Assembly: GCF_005768555.2 (NCBI RefSeq)
Contig: NZ_VCHX02000351.1
Span: 29,496-93,495 of the forward strand
Direction of reading: 5' to 3'
Source: Streptomyces sporangiiformans
GTDB lineage: Bacteria > Actinomycetota > Actinomycetes > Streptomycetales > Streptomycetaceae
DNA length: 64,000 nt
The position numbers were made by a program, and so were the translations under genes. Each line of letters opens with the position of its first letter. The first letter of the stretch is position 1. Shown here piece by piece: positions 1 to 8,956 of this stretch. Below the pieces are notes generated by a model that made no database searches, was not told where the DNA came from, and saw only the letters and a program-made list of their open reading frames with translations.

Positions 1-166
1 CGGTCCGCCGCCACGGGCGCGGGAACCGGCCGCGGCATGACTTGACGGAGTAGTGACCGGCAGTTGGCGACTCCCTCGGCACAGGAGCGACGATCACTGT
101 GCTCCACTCCCCGGTGCGCGCCGCGCCGCCCATGACAACGCCCAGGCGGGAAGTGAGGTTTGCCAG

Positions 167-1732
167 ATGTCCAGTCGCACAGTAGTCGTCCGGACGACGG
201 CGGGACGAGTGGCGGGAGAGCGAGCCGACGGACTCACCGTCTTCCGGGGCGTGCCCTACGCGGCGCCGCCGGTGGGCCCGCTGCGGTTCTCCTCGCCCCG
301 GCCCCCCGAGCCGTGGCAGGGCGTGCGAGACGCCACCGCCTTCGCCGCGCCCTCGCTGCAGGGCGATTACCTGCCCGACAGCAGCGAGGACAGCCTGTAC
401 GCCAACGTGTGGACCCCGGACGTGGAAGGCCGTCTGCCGGTCCTCGTCTACATCCACGGCGGCGGCTGGATGCTCGGCGCGGGCAGCGAACCCGACTACG
501 ACGGCGCCCGCACCGCCGTTCACGGCCGGATGGTCGTCGTCAACTTCAACTACCGCCTCGGCGCGTTCGGCTGGGGGCTGCACGAGGAATTCTCCGACCC
601 GCGTACGGGCTACTTCGCCAACTGGGGCCTTCAGGACCAGGCGGCGCTCGTGCGCTGGGTCCGCGACAACGCCGCCGCGTTCGGCGGCGACCCCGACCAC
701 ATCACCGTCGCCGGCACCTCCGCGGGCGGCTCCAGCACCTGGCAGCTCGCCCTCCTGCCCGAACTGCGCGGCATCATCAGGAGGATCGTCCCGATCAGCG
801 TCAAGCACGTGTGGGAACCGGCCAGTTCCTCCACCCCCGAGGAGTCCCGTGAGGTCTACGAGCACCTCGCGCGCCGCTTCGGCACGACCGTGCCGGGCCT
901 GCGCGCCGTAACGGCCGCCGAACTGCGCGACGCCTGGGACGAGGTGTACGCGGGCAGCCCCACCGGCCGGTTCGTGCAGGGCGGGCGCGAATACCGCGGG
1001 CCGGTCGTCGACGGGCGGTGGATGCGCGGCTACGACCACGCGCTGCCCACGCCCCGCATCCCCATGATGCCCATCTACTGCCGTACCGAGGGTTCGTTCT
1101 TCACCACCGGGCCCGGATACCCCTACCCCGGCCCGCACCCGGCCGACGAGGCCGGACTGCGCGCGGCTGTCCGCGAGGTCCTCGAAAAGGGCGCCGTCAA
1201 GGTCACCGACGAGCAGGTGGACGACTGCATCGCCCACTACCGGCGGGCGTCCGTGGCGGAGGGCTTGCCGCGCGACCCGGTGTCGGTGTGGACGCAGGTG
1301 TGGGGTGACGGGCTGTTCCGGTACGAGATAGTCCGGCTCGCCGAGCGGCACGCCCGTGAGTGCGACGCCACCGCGTCCCCGCAGTTCCTCATGGAGTTCG
1401 CCCACCCGCTCAAGGAGCCGTACGCCGGCACCACCCCGCACGAGGCCGTCGCGAAGTTCCTCTTCGGCACGTTCGCGCTGCCGGTGAACGCGCCCGCCTG
1501 CGGGGACGGACAGCTGGAGCGAAGGATCTCGGACGCGCTGATCGACCTGGTCGCCTCCTTCGCCCGCGGAAGGACACCGAGCAGCGAGCACGTGCCCGCC
1601 TGGCCGGTGTTCACCCCGGACCGGCCCACCGTGATGGTCCTCGGAGGCGAGCGGGTGGCGCAGATCGGCACGGTGTCGGCTCAACTCCACCTGTCGTACT
1701 GGGACCGTGCCGGCTGGGCGCCGCGGCCCTGA
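167..1732 (+). CDS. Type B carboxylesterase
   Basis: A 521-residue alpha/beta hydrolase of the carboxylesterase/para-nitrobenzyl esterase family. The oxyanion-hole HGGG lies at residues 97-100, the nucleophile elbow GTSAG has Ser185, the catalytic acid is probably Glu308 in the TEGS segment, and His425 sits in the TTPHEAV segment, so the triad is complete. The ATG at 167 is preferred to the upstream GTG at 53 because GAGG lies 8 bases before it and family homology begins there. No signal peptide is visible, so it should be cytoplasmic. It is the first of three plus-strand genes facing the shikimate operon, and may hydrolyse or transfer an ester during tailoring. The substrate cannot be read from sequence. 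Confidence 0.9.
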   Translation: MSSRTVVVRTTAGRVAGERADGLTVFRGVPYAAPPVGPLRFSSPRPPEPWQGVRDATAFAAPSLQGDYLPDSSEDSLYANVWTPDVEGRLPVLVYIHGGGWMLGAGSEPDYDGARTAVHGRMVVVNFNYRLGAFGWGLHEEFSDPRTGYFANWGLQDQAALVRWVRDNAAAFGGDPDHITVAGTSAGGSSTWQLALLPELRGIIRRIVPISVKHVWEPASSSTPEESREVYEHLARRFGTTVPGLRAVTAAELRDAWDEVYAGSPTGRFVQGGREYRGPVVDGRWMRGYDHALPTPRIPMMPIYCRTEGSFFTTGPGYPYPGPHPADEAGLRAAVREVLEKGAVKVTDEQVDDCIAHYRRASVAEGLPRDPVSVWTQVWGDGLFRYEIVRLAERHARECDATASPQFLMEFAHPLKEPYAGTTPHEAVAKFLFGTFALPVNAPACGDGQLERRISDALIDLVASFARGRTPSSEHVPAWPVFTPDRPTVMVLGGERVAQIGTVSAQLHLSYWDRAGWAPRP

Positions 1733-1789
1733 ACACCACTCCATCCCTGGGCCATTCATCACCACAGGAACGAAAGGACTGGGAATTCG

Positions 1790-3643
1790 ATGTGCGGACT
1801 CGCAGGCTGGGTCGCCTACGACCACGATCTGTCGGCGCACGGCGGGACGGCGTCGGTCATGACGGAGACGCTGGCGTGCCGGGGACCCGACGACCGCGGC
1901 GTGTGGATCTCGCCGCACGCGATCCTCGGGCACCGCCGGCTCTCCATCATCGACCTGGAGGGCGGCCGCCAGCCCATGCATGTCACCGGCGAGGACGACG
2001 GCCTCCCCGTCATCGTCTACACCGGCGAGGTGTACAACTACCGTGAGCTGAAGGAGGAACTAGCCGGTCTCGGCCACACCTTCCGCACATCCAGCGACAC
2101 CGAGGTGGTCCTGCACGCCTACCTGGAGTGGGGCGAGCACTTCGCCGAACGCCTCAACGGCATGTACGCCCTCGCGGTGTGGGACCCGCGCAGCGAGGAA
2201 CTGCTGCTGGTCCGCGACCGCATGGGCGTCAAGCCCCTCTTCTACTACCCGACGCCCGACGGCGTGCTGTTCGGCTCCGAGGCCAAGGCCATCCTGGCCC
2301 ACCCCGACGCCGAGGCGGTCGTCGACTCCGAGGGCCTGGCGGAGATCTTCGCCATCATCAACACGCCCGGCCACGCCGTCTTCAAGGGCATGCACGAGGT
2401 CGTGCCCGGCACCGTCGTCCGCTTCCACCGCGGTGGCCGCACCACCCGCACCTACTGGCAGCTGGAGGCCCGCCCGCACACCGACGACCTCGACACCACC
2501 ATCACCCGCATCCGCGAACTCCTCGAGGACATCGTCGAACGCCAGCTCATCGCCGACGTCAAGGTGGGCACCCTGCTGTCCGGCGGCCTCGACTCCAGCG
2601 CCATCACCGCGCTCGCCGCCAAGGTCTTCCGCGACCAGGGCAAGCAGGAACGCATCACGGCCTTCTCCGTGGACTTCAAGAACAGCGAGGAGACCTTCCG
2701 CGGCAACGGCATCTGGATGGACCCCGACACGCCGCACGCGATCGACGTCGCCCGGCAATCCGGGGCCGAGCACGTCATCGTCGAGCTGGAGAACCACCAC
2801 GTCCTCGACGAGGACGTGCGCATGCGGGTGCTGCGCGCCCAGGACCTGCCCATCTCCACCGGCGACATGGAGCACTCCCTCTACCACCTGTGCAAGGCGC
2901 TCAAGGAGCAGGTGACTGTCGCCCTGTCCGGCGAGACCGCGGACGAACTCTTCGGCGGCTACAACTGGTTCTTCGACAAGGAGGCCGTGGAGGGCGACAC
3001 CTTCCCCTGGTACGACGCCTGGCGCCGGCTCGGCGGCCTGGACACCATGAAGGAGATCGGCCTCTGGGACCGGCTCGGCCTCGACGAGTACGTCGCCAAG
3101 CGGTACGCCGAGGCGCTGGCCGAAGTGCCGCGACTGGCGGGCGAGTCCGCCCACGAGGCACGGATGCGGGGGCTGTCGTATCTCAACATCAGCCGCTGGG
3201 AGAACTTCCTGCTGGACCGCAAGGACCGCATCAGCATGGCCGCGAGCCTGGAGGTCCGGGTGCCGTTCACCGACCACCGGCTCGTGGAGTACGTCTTCAA
3301 CGTCCCCTGGGCCATGAAGACCTTCGACGGCCGTGAGAAGAGCCTGCTGCGCGCCGCCGCGAGCCACGTCCTGCCCGAGTCGGTGCTGGAGCGCAAGAAG
3401 AGCCCCTACCCCTCCACCCAGGACGTGGAGTATGTGCGGGCCTTGCGCGCCAAGGTCGAGGCCCTGCTCGTCGGTTCCCCCGTGCTCGACCTCGTGCCGG
3501 CCGAGGGCATCCGCAAGCTGCTGGACAAGCCCGTCGAGTCCTACGCCGGGCTGGGCGGCCTGTGGGGCATGAGGGCCGTCATGGAGCGCCTGGTCGAGTT
3601 CGACGCGTGGGTGAAGGAGTACGACGTCCGCGTGGAGTGGTGA
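1790..3643 (+). CDS. asnB: Asparagine synthase (glutamine-hydrolysing)-like amidotransferase
   Basis: A 617-residue AsnB-type enzyme. Cys2 after the initiator Met is the N-terminal nucleophile of the class II glutaminase domain (about residues 2-215). The PP-loop SGGLDSS at 264-270 marks the ATP-pyrophosphatase synthetase domain. RBS GAAAGGA lies 11 bases before the ATG. The family adenylates a carboxylate and transfers glutamine-derived ammonia; within natural-product clusters members form carboxamides or condense amines. Its position between an esterase and an arylamine N-acetyltransferase, facing a 3-hydroxyanthranilate pathway, suggests amidation of an aromatic acid rather than housekeeping asparagine synthesis. 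That role is inference; a primary-metabolism AsnB cannot be excluded. Confidence 0.9.
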   Translation: MCGLAGWVAYDHDLSAHGGTASVMTETLACRGPDDRGVWISPHAILGHRRLSIIDLEGGRQPMHVTGEDDGLPVIVYTGEVYNYRELKEELAGLGHTFRTSSDTEVVLHAYLEWGEHFAERLNGMYALAVWDPRSEELLLVRDRMGVKPLFYYPTPDGVLFGSEAKAILAHPDAEAVVDSEGLAEIFAIINTPGHAVFKGMHEVVPGTVVRFHRGGRTTRTYWQLEARPHTDDLDTTITRIRELLEDIVERQLIADVKVGTLLSGGLDSSAITALAAKVFRDQGKQERITAFSVDFKNSEETFRGNGIWMDPDTPHAIDVARQSGAEHVIVELENHHVLDEDVRMRVLRAQDLPISTGDMEHSLYHLCKALKEQVTVALSGETADELFGGYNWFFDKEAVEGDTFPWYDAWRRLGGLDTMKEIGLWDRLGLDEYVAKRYAEALAEVPRLAGESAHEARMRGLSYLNISRWENFLLDRKDRISMAASLEVRVPFTDHRLVEYVFNVPWAMKTFDGREKSLLRAAASHVLPESVLERKKSPYPSTQDVEYVRALRAKVEALLVGSPVLDLVPAEGIRKLLDKPVESYAGLGGLWGMRAVMERLVEFDAWVKEYDVRVEW

Positions 3644-3739
3644 CACTCCCGCAGGTGCGGCGCGTGGGCCCGTCCGGTGCCGCGCGCCGCACCGGCATTG
3701 GATCCTCCCCCTCATCTCACACCCGCGAGAAGGACGCTC

Positions 3740-4597
3740 ATGGACACCTCAGGTCTGCCGCTCGTGGTCGACGACTCCCCGGAATGGGGCAGCAAACGGC
3801 TCGACCTCGACGCCTACCTCGCCCGCATCGGCTACCGGGGCCCCCGCGACACTTCGCTCGAGGCGCTCCGCGGGCTCCACCGCGCCCACCGGGACTCCGT
3901 CTGCTTCGAGAACGTCGACATCGCCCTGGGCCGCAAGGTCTCCATCGACATCGACTCCGTCCAGCGCAAGATCGTCCAGGCCGGCCGCGGCGGATACTGC
4001 TACGAGACCAACCTGCTGTTCGCGGCCGCGCTGGACTGCTTCGGCTTTCCGGTCACCCGGCTCCTGGTCCGCATCCGCGAGGGCAGCAGCAAGCGCCGGT
4101 TCCGCTCCCACACGGCCCTGCTGGTCCGGGCGGACGACACCGTGTGGCTGGCCGACCCCGGCTACGGCTACGCCGCGCTCATCGAACCCCTGACTCTCCA
4201 GCCCGGAGCGGAGAGCACCGTCGCCGGCTGGTCGTGGCGGCTGGCCGTCGAGGACGGCCACTGGATGCTCCAGTACCGGCGGCCCGAGGGCTGGTTCGAC
4301 ATCTACGCCTTCCGCACGGAACCCCAGTACGCCGTCGACTTCGAGGCCGCACACTTCGTCAGCTCCACCCGCCCCGGCTCGCCCTTCGTCGGACAGCTCG
4401 TCGTCCAGCGGGCCACCGACGACGAGCGGTACCGGCTCAAGAACAACGAGCTCATGACCGAGTACCGCAGCGGCGAGCAGCGCCTGCGCGTCCTCGCCCC
4501 CGACGAGGCCGTGGATGTCGTGCGGACCACCTTCGGGCTCCCGCTCACCGCCGAGGAGACCCGCCTGTTGCGTGACTTCCTCGCCGCCCGGCAGTGA
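3740..4597 (+). CDS. nat: Arylamine N-acetyltransferase
   Basis: A 285-residue NAT-family enzyme with a complete Cys-His-Asp triad: Cys87 in GRGGYCYETN, His124 in RSHTALLV and Asp139 in ADPGYG. The ATG at 3740 has GAGAAGGA 6 bases upstream; the longer frame to 3677 lacks such a site. The family moves acyl groups from CoA or carrier proteins to arylamines, and related enzymes act as amide synthases in ansamycin clusters (RifF type). The neighbouring genes would supply an arylamine acid (3-hydroxyanthranilate), a natural acceptor. The gene ends just before a strong hairpin shared with the convergent shikimate kinase operon. Confidence 0.93.
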   Translation: MDTSGLPLVVDDSPEWGSKRLDLDAYLARIGYRGPRDTSLEALRGLHRAHRDSVCFENVDIALGRKVSIDIDSVQRKIVQAGRGGYCYETNLLFAAALDCFGFPVTRLLVRIREGSSKRRFRSHTALLVRADDTVWLADPGYGYAALIEPLTLQPGAESTVAGWSWRLAVEDGHWMLQYRRPEGWFDIYAFRTEPQYAVDFEAAHFVSSTRPGSPFVGQLVVQRATDDERYRLKNNELMTEYRSGEQRLRVLAPDEAVDVVRTTFGLPLTAEETRLLRDFLAARQ

Positions 4598-4616
4598 CGG
4601 CCGGACCGCCGCACGA

Positions 4617-4659
4617 GAACTCCCCGCCCCGCACGGTGTTCGCGCGAGGCGGGGAGTTC
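4617..4659. terminator. Bidirectional terminator hairpin between nat and aroK
   Basis: A perfect 12-bp stem, GAACTCCCCGCC (4617-4628) pairing with GGCGGGGAGTTC (4648-4659), with a 19-base loop. It lies 19 bases after the nat stop codon and 14 bases from the aroK stop on the other strand. There is no clear U-tract, as is usual in Streptomyces. It separates the two convergent transcription units. Confidence 0.8.
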
Positions 4660-4673
4660 CGCTTTCCGTCCGT

Positions 4674-5195
4674 TCAGGCCCTCGCCTCGTGCAGGGCCAG
4701 CGCCACCACGACGGCCCTCACGACGCCTTCCGGGGTGAGCCCGCTGGTGTCGACCACCGCGCGGGCGACCTCCGTGTAGAGCGGACGACGCGCCTCCGTC
4801 AGCGTGCGCCACTCCCGGTGCGGATCGCCGGCCAGCAGCGGCCGGCCCGTGTCCCGCCCGACCCGCCGGATCGCCTCGGCGACGTCTACGTCGAGGAAGA
4901 CCACCGGCAGCCCGGACAGCAACGCCCGCGTCCGCGGAGCGAGGACCGCCCCACCGCCCAGCGCGAGAACGCCGTCGTGCTCGGCGAGCGCGCGGGCCAC
5001 CGCCCGCTGCTCGATGGCCCGGAAGGCGGGTTCGCCCTCGTCGACGAAGATGTCCGCGATGCTGCGGCCCTGCTCGGCGACGATGTCGTCGTCGGTGTCC
5101 CGGTAGCCGACGCCGAGCCGCTCCGCCAGCAGTCGGCCGACGGTGGACTTGCCCACGCCCATCGGGCCGACCAGGACGATCAACGGTGTGCTCAT
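4674..5195 (-). CDS. aroK: Shikimate kinase
   Basis: A 173-residue shikimate kinase with Walker A GPMGVGKSTV near the N-terminus, the shikimate-binding YRDTDDDI segment and ALGGGAV. It phosphorylates shikimate to shikimate 3-phosphate. The ATG at 5195 overlaps the aroC stop as ATGA, giving translational coupling; the longer frame to 5339 only reads through aroC. It is the last gene of the minus-strand operon. Chromosomal aroK genes in actinobacteria are normally next to aroB and aroQ; here it sits with phzE, phzD and a DAHP synthase, so it is probably a dedicated extra copy that raises precursor flux. Confidence 0.93.
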   Translation of the reverse strand: MSTPLIVLVGPMGVGKSTVGRLLAERLGVGYRDTDDDIVAEQGRSIADIFVDEGEPAFRAIEQRAVARALAEHDGVLALGGGAVLAPRTRALLSGLPVVFLDVDVAEAIRRVGRDTGRPLLAGDPHREWRTLTEARRPLYTEVARAVVDTSGLTPEGVVRAVVVALALHEARA

Positions 5196-6376
5196 CGGAT
5201 GGCCAGGTGATCGAGGTACGACTGGACGTTGCGGCGGGTCTCGGTCACCGAGTCGCCGCCGAACTTCTCCGCCACCGCGTCCGCCAGCACCAGCGCGACC
5301 ATCGCCTCGGCGACGATGCCGGCCGCCGGAACCGCGCACACGTCGGACCGCTGATGATGCGCCTGGGCGGGCTCGCCCGTGGTCACGTCCACGGTCCGCA
5401 GCGCTCGCGGCACGGTTGCGATGGGCTTCATCGCGGCCCGCACCCGCAGCAACTCGCCCGTCGTCAATCCGCCCTCCGTACCGCCCGACCGACCGGAGGC
5501 ACGCCTGATGCCCTCCGGCGAGGACACGATCTCGTCGTGGGCCTGGGAGCCCGGCACCCGCGCCAGGCCGAAGCCGTCGCCGACCTCGACGCCCTTGACC
5601 GCCTGGATGCCCATGAGCGCGGCGGCGAGGCGGGAGTCCAGCCGCCGGTCCCAGTGCACGTGCGAGCCGAGACCGACCGGCACGCCGTACGCCAGCACCT
5701 CGACGACGCCACCGAGGGTGTCACCGTCCTTGTGGGCCTGGTCGATCTCCGCGACCATCGCCTTCGACGCGTCCGCGTCCAGGCACCGCGCGGGATCGGC
5801 GTCCAGCTTCTCCACCTCGGTCGGCGTCGGATACACCCCGTACGGCGCCTTCGCCCCCGCCAGCTCCACGACGTGCGACACGATCTGGATGCCGGTCGCC
5901 TCCTTCAGGTACGACCGTGCCACCGCCCCCAGGGCCACCCGCGCCGCGGTCTCCCGGGCGGAGGCCCGCTCCAGTACGGGGCGGGCCTCGTCGAAGCCGT
6001 ACTTCTGCATTCCCGCGAGGTCGGCGTGGCCGGGGCGGGGGCGGGTCAATGGCGCGTTGCGGGCGAGCCCGTCGAGGATCTCGGCGTCGACCGGGTCGGC
6101 CGCCATGATCTGCTCCCACTTCGGCCACTCGGTGTTGCCCACCATGATCGCGACCGGGGAGCCGAGCGTGAGGCCGTGCCGGACGCCACCGAGGAAGGTG
6201 ACCTCGTCCCGCTCGAACTTCATCCGGGCACCACGCCCATAGCCCAGCCGCCGCCTCGCGAGATGGTCCGCCACCATGTCCGTGGCGATCGGCACGCCGG
6301 CGGGAAGACCCTCCAGCGTCGCGACGAGTGCGGGACCGTGGGACTCACCCGCGGTCAGCCAGCGCAACATGCTCAA
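5192..6376 (-). CDS. aroC: Chorismate synthase
   Basis: A 394-residue chorismate synthase beginning with the family N-terminus LRWLTAGESHGP. It converts 5-enolpyruvylshikimate 3-phosphate to chorismate using reduced FMN. The TTG at 6376 is chosen because AGGAG lies 10 bases upstream; an ATG at 6370 is the alternative. The 5' end overlaps the phzE 3' end by about 30 bases and the stop overlaps aroK as ATGA, so the three genes are translationally linked. Pairing with the cluster PhzE, which consumes chorismate, implies a pathway-specific copy. Confidence 0.93.
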   Translation of the reverse strand: MSMLRWLTAGESHGPALVATLEGLPAGVPIATDMVADHLARRRLGYGRGARMKFERDEVTFLGGVRHGLTLGSPVAIMVGNTEWPKWEQIMAADPVDAEILDGLARNAPLTRPRPGHADLAGMQKYGFDEARPVLERASARETAARVALGAVARSYLKEATGIQIVSHVVELAGAKAPYGVYPTPTEVEKLDADPARCLDADASKAMVAEIDQAHKDGDTLGGVVEVLAYGVPVGLGSHVHWDRRLDSRLAAALMGIQAVKGVEVGDGFGLARVPGSQAHDEIVSSPEGIRRASGRSGGTEGGLTTGELLRVRAAMKPIATVPRALRTVDVTTGEPAQAHHQRSDVCAVPAAGIVAEAMVALVLADAVAEKFGGDSVTETRRNVQSYLDHLAIR

Positions 6377-8291
6377 CGGTGCCGTGCTCCTTTCCCATCG
6401 CGCCGGCGAGAACCTCCTTGATCAGGTCGCCGACGATGCGGACGCCGTCCTGGGTGAGCACCGACTCGGCGTGGAACTGCATCGACGCGAAGTGCGGGCC
6501 GCGCAGCGCGTGCACCTCGCCGGTGTCGGGGTCGCGGCTGACCTCGACGACGCCGCCCACCCCCTCGCAGTAGACCTTCTCCTCCTGGCTGCGGGCGGCG
6601 AACGTGTTGTAGAAGCCGACCCGCTCCCGGGCGCCGAACAGGTCGATCTCCTTCTGTACACCCTGGTTGGGGACCACCCGGCGGACCAGCGGGAAGCCGA
6701 GCAGCGTGCAGAGCGTCTGGTGGCTCAGACAGACGGCGAGGAAGGGGCGCCGCTCGTCGAGCAGGGTGTGCACGGCGGTCCGCAGGTGGGCGATCTTGGG
6801 ATGGCCGGTGTCGCTGGGGTCGCCCGGACCGGGCCCCAGCACGACGAGGTCGTGACCGTCCAGCGAGTACGGCTCGTCGAACCGACGGACCGTCACCCGC
6901 AGCCCCATCGACCGAAGTTGGTGATCGAGCATCGACGTGAACGTGTCCTCGGCGTCCACGACCAGCACCCGGCGGCCGATCAGCGCCGGATCGGGCTGCG
7001 ATCCCTGGCCGTTCCCGGCCAGCCAGAAGCCGGCGAGGGTGGCGTTGCGCTCTTCCAGGGCGGCGCGGACCCGCGAGTGGTCCGCGAAGCGGGAGGGCCC
7101 GTCGGACTCGATGGCCGCGAGCAGCCCCGCCGCCTTCGCCTTGGTCTCGGCGACCTCGCCCGCCGGGTCGGAGTGCCGCACGAGCGTGGCGCCCACTCCG
7201 ATCCGCAGCCGACCGGCGTCGTCGATGTCGGCGGTGCGGATCAGGATGGAGGAATCCAGGGCCCGGTCACCGCGCTCGTCACGGCCGATCAGCGCGACGG
7301 CGCCGCTGTAGTAGCCGCGGCCCTCGGGTTCGTAACGGCTGATGACACGGCAGGCGTTCTCCAGCGGGCTGCCGGTGACGGTCGGGGCGAAGAGCGTCTC
7401 GCGCAGGATGTCGCGGGGGTCCCGCGTGCTGCGTCCCTCGATGAAGTACTCGGTGTGCGCGAGGCGGGCCATCTCCTTGAGGTACGGCCCGACCACCCGG
7501 CCGCCCGACTCGCAGATCCGGGCCATCATCTTCAGTTCCTCATCGACGACCATGTACAGCTCGTCGGCCTCCTTGCGGTCGGCGAGGAAGTCCAGCACCT
7601 GCGGCAGGGTCGGGCCAGTGGACGGATAACGGTAGGTGCCGCTGATGGGGTTCATCACCGCCGTGCCCTCGCGCAGGCTGACGTGCCGCTCGGGGGTGGC
7701 GCCGACGAGGGTGCGGGAGCCGGTGTGCACCAGGAACGTCCAGTGGGCGCCGCTTTCGCGTTGCAGCAGGCGCCGGAAGACGGCCAGGGCGTGGTGTGGC
7801 GTGTAGCCGGTGATGTCGGCGGTGTAGTTGCGCTTGATGACGAAGTTGGAGCCCTCCCCGGTGCCGATCTCGTCCGTGACGACCCGGCGGACGGTGTCGG
7901 CGTACTCCTCGTCCAGGACGTCGAAGCGGCCGCCGGACAGCTTGACGGGCAGGTCGGGGATCCGGGCCAGCACCTCGGCGACGGGCACGGTGGCCTGACC
8001 GGTGACGGTCATCGCGAGCAGCGGCGTGCCGTCGTCGGGGGAGGCGAAACCGCGCTCGGCGATCTGCCGGTAGGGCACGAGCGCCAGGACCTCGTGGCGG
8101 GGGCCGTCACCCGTGTCCGGGGCGTCGGGCAGGGGCAGTTCGGCGAGGGTGCGCAGCTCGGTCGCCTCGCCGACGACGACGTCCAGGACTCCCGGGCCCG
8201 TCGTCTCGGGGCGGTGCAGCAGGGCGTACGCGGCCGGGGGCCGTTCGCCCAGGATTCGGCCGAGCAGGTCGTCGCTCGGGGTGCCGGTCAT
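6345..8291 (-). CDS. phzE: PhzE-type 2-amino-2-desoxyisochorismate (ADIC) synthase
   Basis: A 648-residue fusion of an N-terminal anthranilate-synthase-like chorismate-binding domain (about 1-430) and a C-terminal class I glutamine amidotransferase. The latter has the nucleophile in AVCLSHQ and the His-Glu of FHAES. Length and order match phenazine PhzE (about 640 residues), which aminates chorismate to ADIC without pyruvate release. The ATG at 8291 overlaps the phzD stop as ATGA; the frame continuing to 8840 is a shadow of phzD. Immediate coupling to a PhzD-like isochorismatase strongly favours ADIC synthase over anthranilate synthase. Confidence 0.92.
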   Translation of the reverse strand: MTGTPSDDLLGRILGERPPAAYALLHRPETTGPGVLDVVVGEATELRTLAELPLPDAPDTGDGPRHEVLALVPYRQIAERGFASPDDGTPLLAMTVTGQATVPVAEVLARIPDLPVKLSGGRFDVLDEEYADTVRRVVTDEIGTGEGSNFVIKRNYTADITGYTPHHALAVFRRLLQRESGAHWTFLVHTGSRTLVGATPERHVSLREGTAVMNPISGTYRYPSTGPTLPQVLDFLADRKEADELYMVVDEELKMMARICESGGRVVGPYLKEMARLAHTEYFIEGRSTRDPRDILRETLFAPTVTGSPLENACRVISRYEPEGRGYYSGAVALIGRDERGDRALDSSILIRTADIDDAGRLRIGVGATLVRHSDPAGEVAETKAKAAGLLAAIESDGPSRFADHSRVRAALEERNATLAGFWLAGNGQGSQPDPALIGRRVLVVDAEDTFTSMLDHQLRSMGLRVTVRRFDEPYSLDGHDLVVLGPGPGDPSDTGHPKIAHLRTAVHTLLDERRPFLAVCLSHQTLCTLLGFPLVRRVVPNQGVQKEIDLFGARERVGFYNTFAARSQEEKVYCEGVGGVVEVSRDPDTGEVHALRGPHFASMQFHAESVLTQDGVRIVGDLIKEVLAGAMGKEHGTVEHVALADRG

Positions 8292-8911
8292 GCCAGGACC
8301 TCCTTGGTGGTGACGAGGACGGCGCAGCGCTGCGCCGCGTACTCCAGGGCCAGCCGGTGGTGATACCGGGAGAAGTCGGCCACCGCGTCGGCCACCAGGA
8401 ACGGCTGGATGTCGTGGGTGAACGCCTCGACGGCGGTCATCAGTACGCCCACGTGGGCGTACACCCCGCCCAGCACGAGCTGGTCGCGGCCGGCGGCGCG
8501 CATCCGCTCCAGCAGGTCGGAGCGGAAGAAGGCGCTGTAGCGCCACTTGGTGAGCTGCCAGTCGCCGGGGGCCGGGGCCAGTTCGTCGACCACCTGCCGG
8601 TCGGCGGGGGCGGTGCGCATGCCCGGGCCCCAGAAGTCCTTCAGCAGGCCCCGCTGCTCGTCGGTCATGCCGCCGGGCTGCGCCGTGTACGCCACCGGCA
8701 TGCCGAGCCTGGCGCAGTGTTCGCGGACCAGCCGGGTGTTGCGTACGAGTTGCTCGCGCAAGTCCTCGGCGAGAGGCCGCAGGAAGTAGCGCTGCATGTC
8801 GTGGAGCAGCAGGACCGCGCGGCCCGGGTCGATCGACCAATGGGCGACGTTGCCGGGCAGATCGCCCGCCGTCGGCATCGGGTAGGGGGAGATCTCGGGT
8901 ATGCCTGCCAT
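8288..8911 (-). CDS. phzD: PhzD-type isochorismatase (DHHA-forming)
   Basis: A 207-residue isochorismatase whose N-terminus follows PhzD closely (IPEISPYPMPTAGDLP) and whose catalytic Asp38 lies in LLLHDMQRYF. The GGVYAHVGVL segment matches the PhzD active-site loop. It hydrolyses the vinyl ether of ADIC to trans-2,3-dihydro-3-hydroxyanthranilate (DHHA) plus pyruvate. It has no aryl-carrier domain, unlike EntB. It lies 45 bases after the SDR and is coupled to phzE by ATGA. Confidence 0.94.
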   Translation of the reverse strand: MAGIPEISPYPMPTAGDLPGNVAHWSIDPGRAVLLLHDMQRYFLRPLAEDLREQLVRNTRLVREHCARLGMPVAYTAQPGGMTDEQRGLLKDFWGPGMRTAPADRQVVDELAPAPGDWQLTKWRYSAFFRSDLLERMRAAGRDQLVLGGVYAHVGVLMTAVEAFTHDIQPFLVADAVADFSRYHHRLALEYAAQRCAVLVTTKEVLA

Positions 8912-8956
8912 GGACTTCTTCTCCTGGTCGGCTGACGTCTGTGGGGGCTTATGGGC

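Noticed and set aside
1..166. Tail of an upstream gene or promoter at the left edge
   Set aside because: Short frames end at once and no -35/-10 pair or homologous protein tail could be recognised.
2060..3715. 551-codon open frame antisense to the asparagine synthase gene
   Set aside because: It has no family similarity and an amino-acid composition typical of antisense frames in high-GC genes; the sense strand encodes a complete AsnB.
6276..8363. 695-codon plus-strand frame opposite phzE
   Set aside because: Shadow frame; the minus strand encodes a full PhzE with all motifs and coupled starts.
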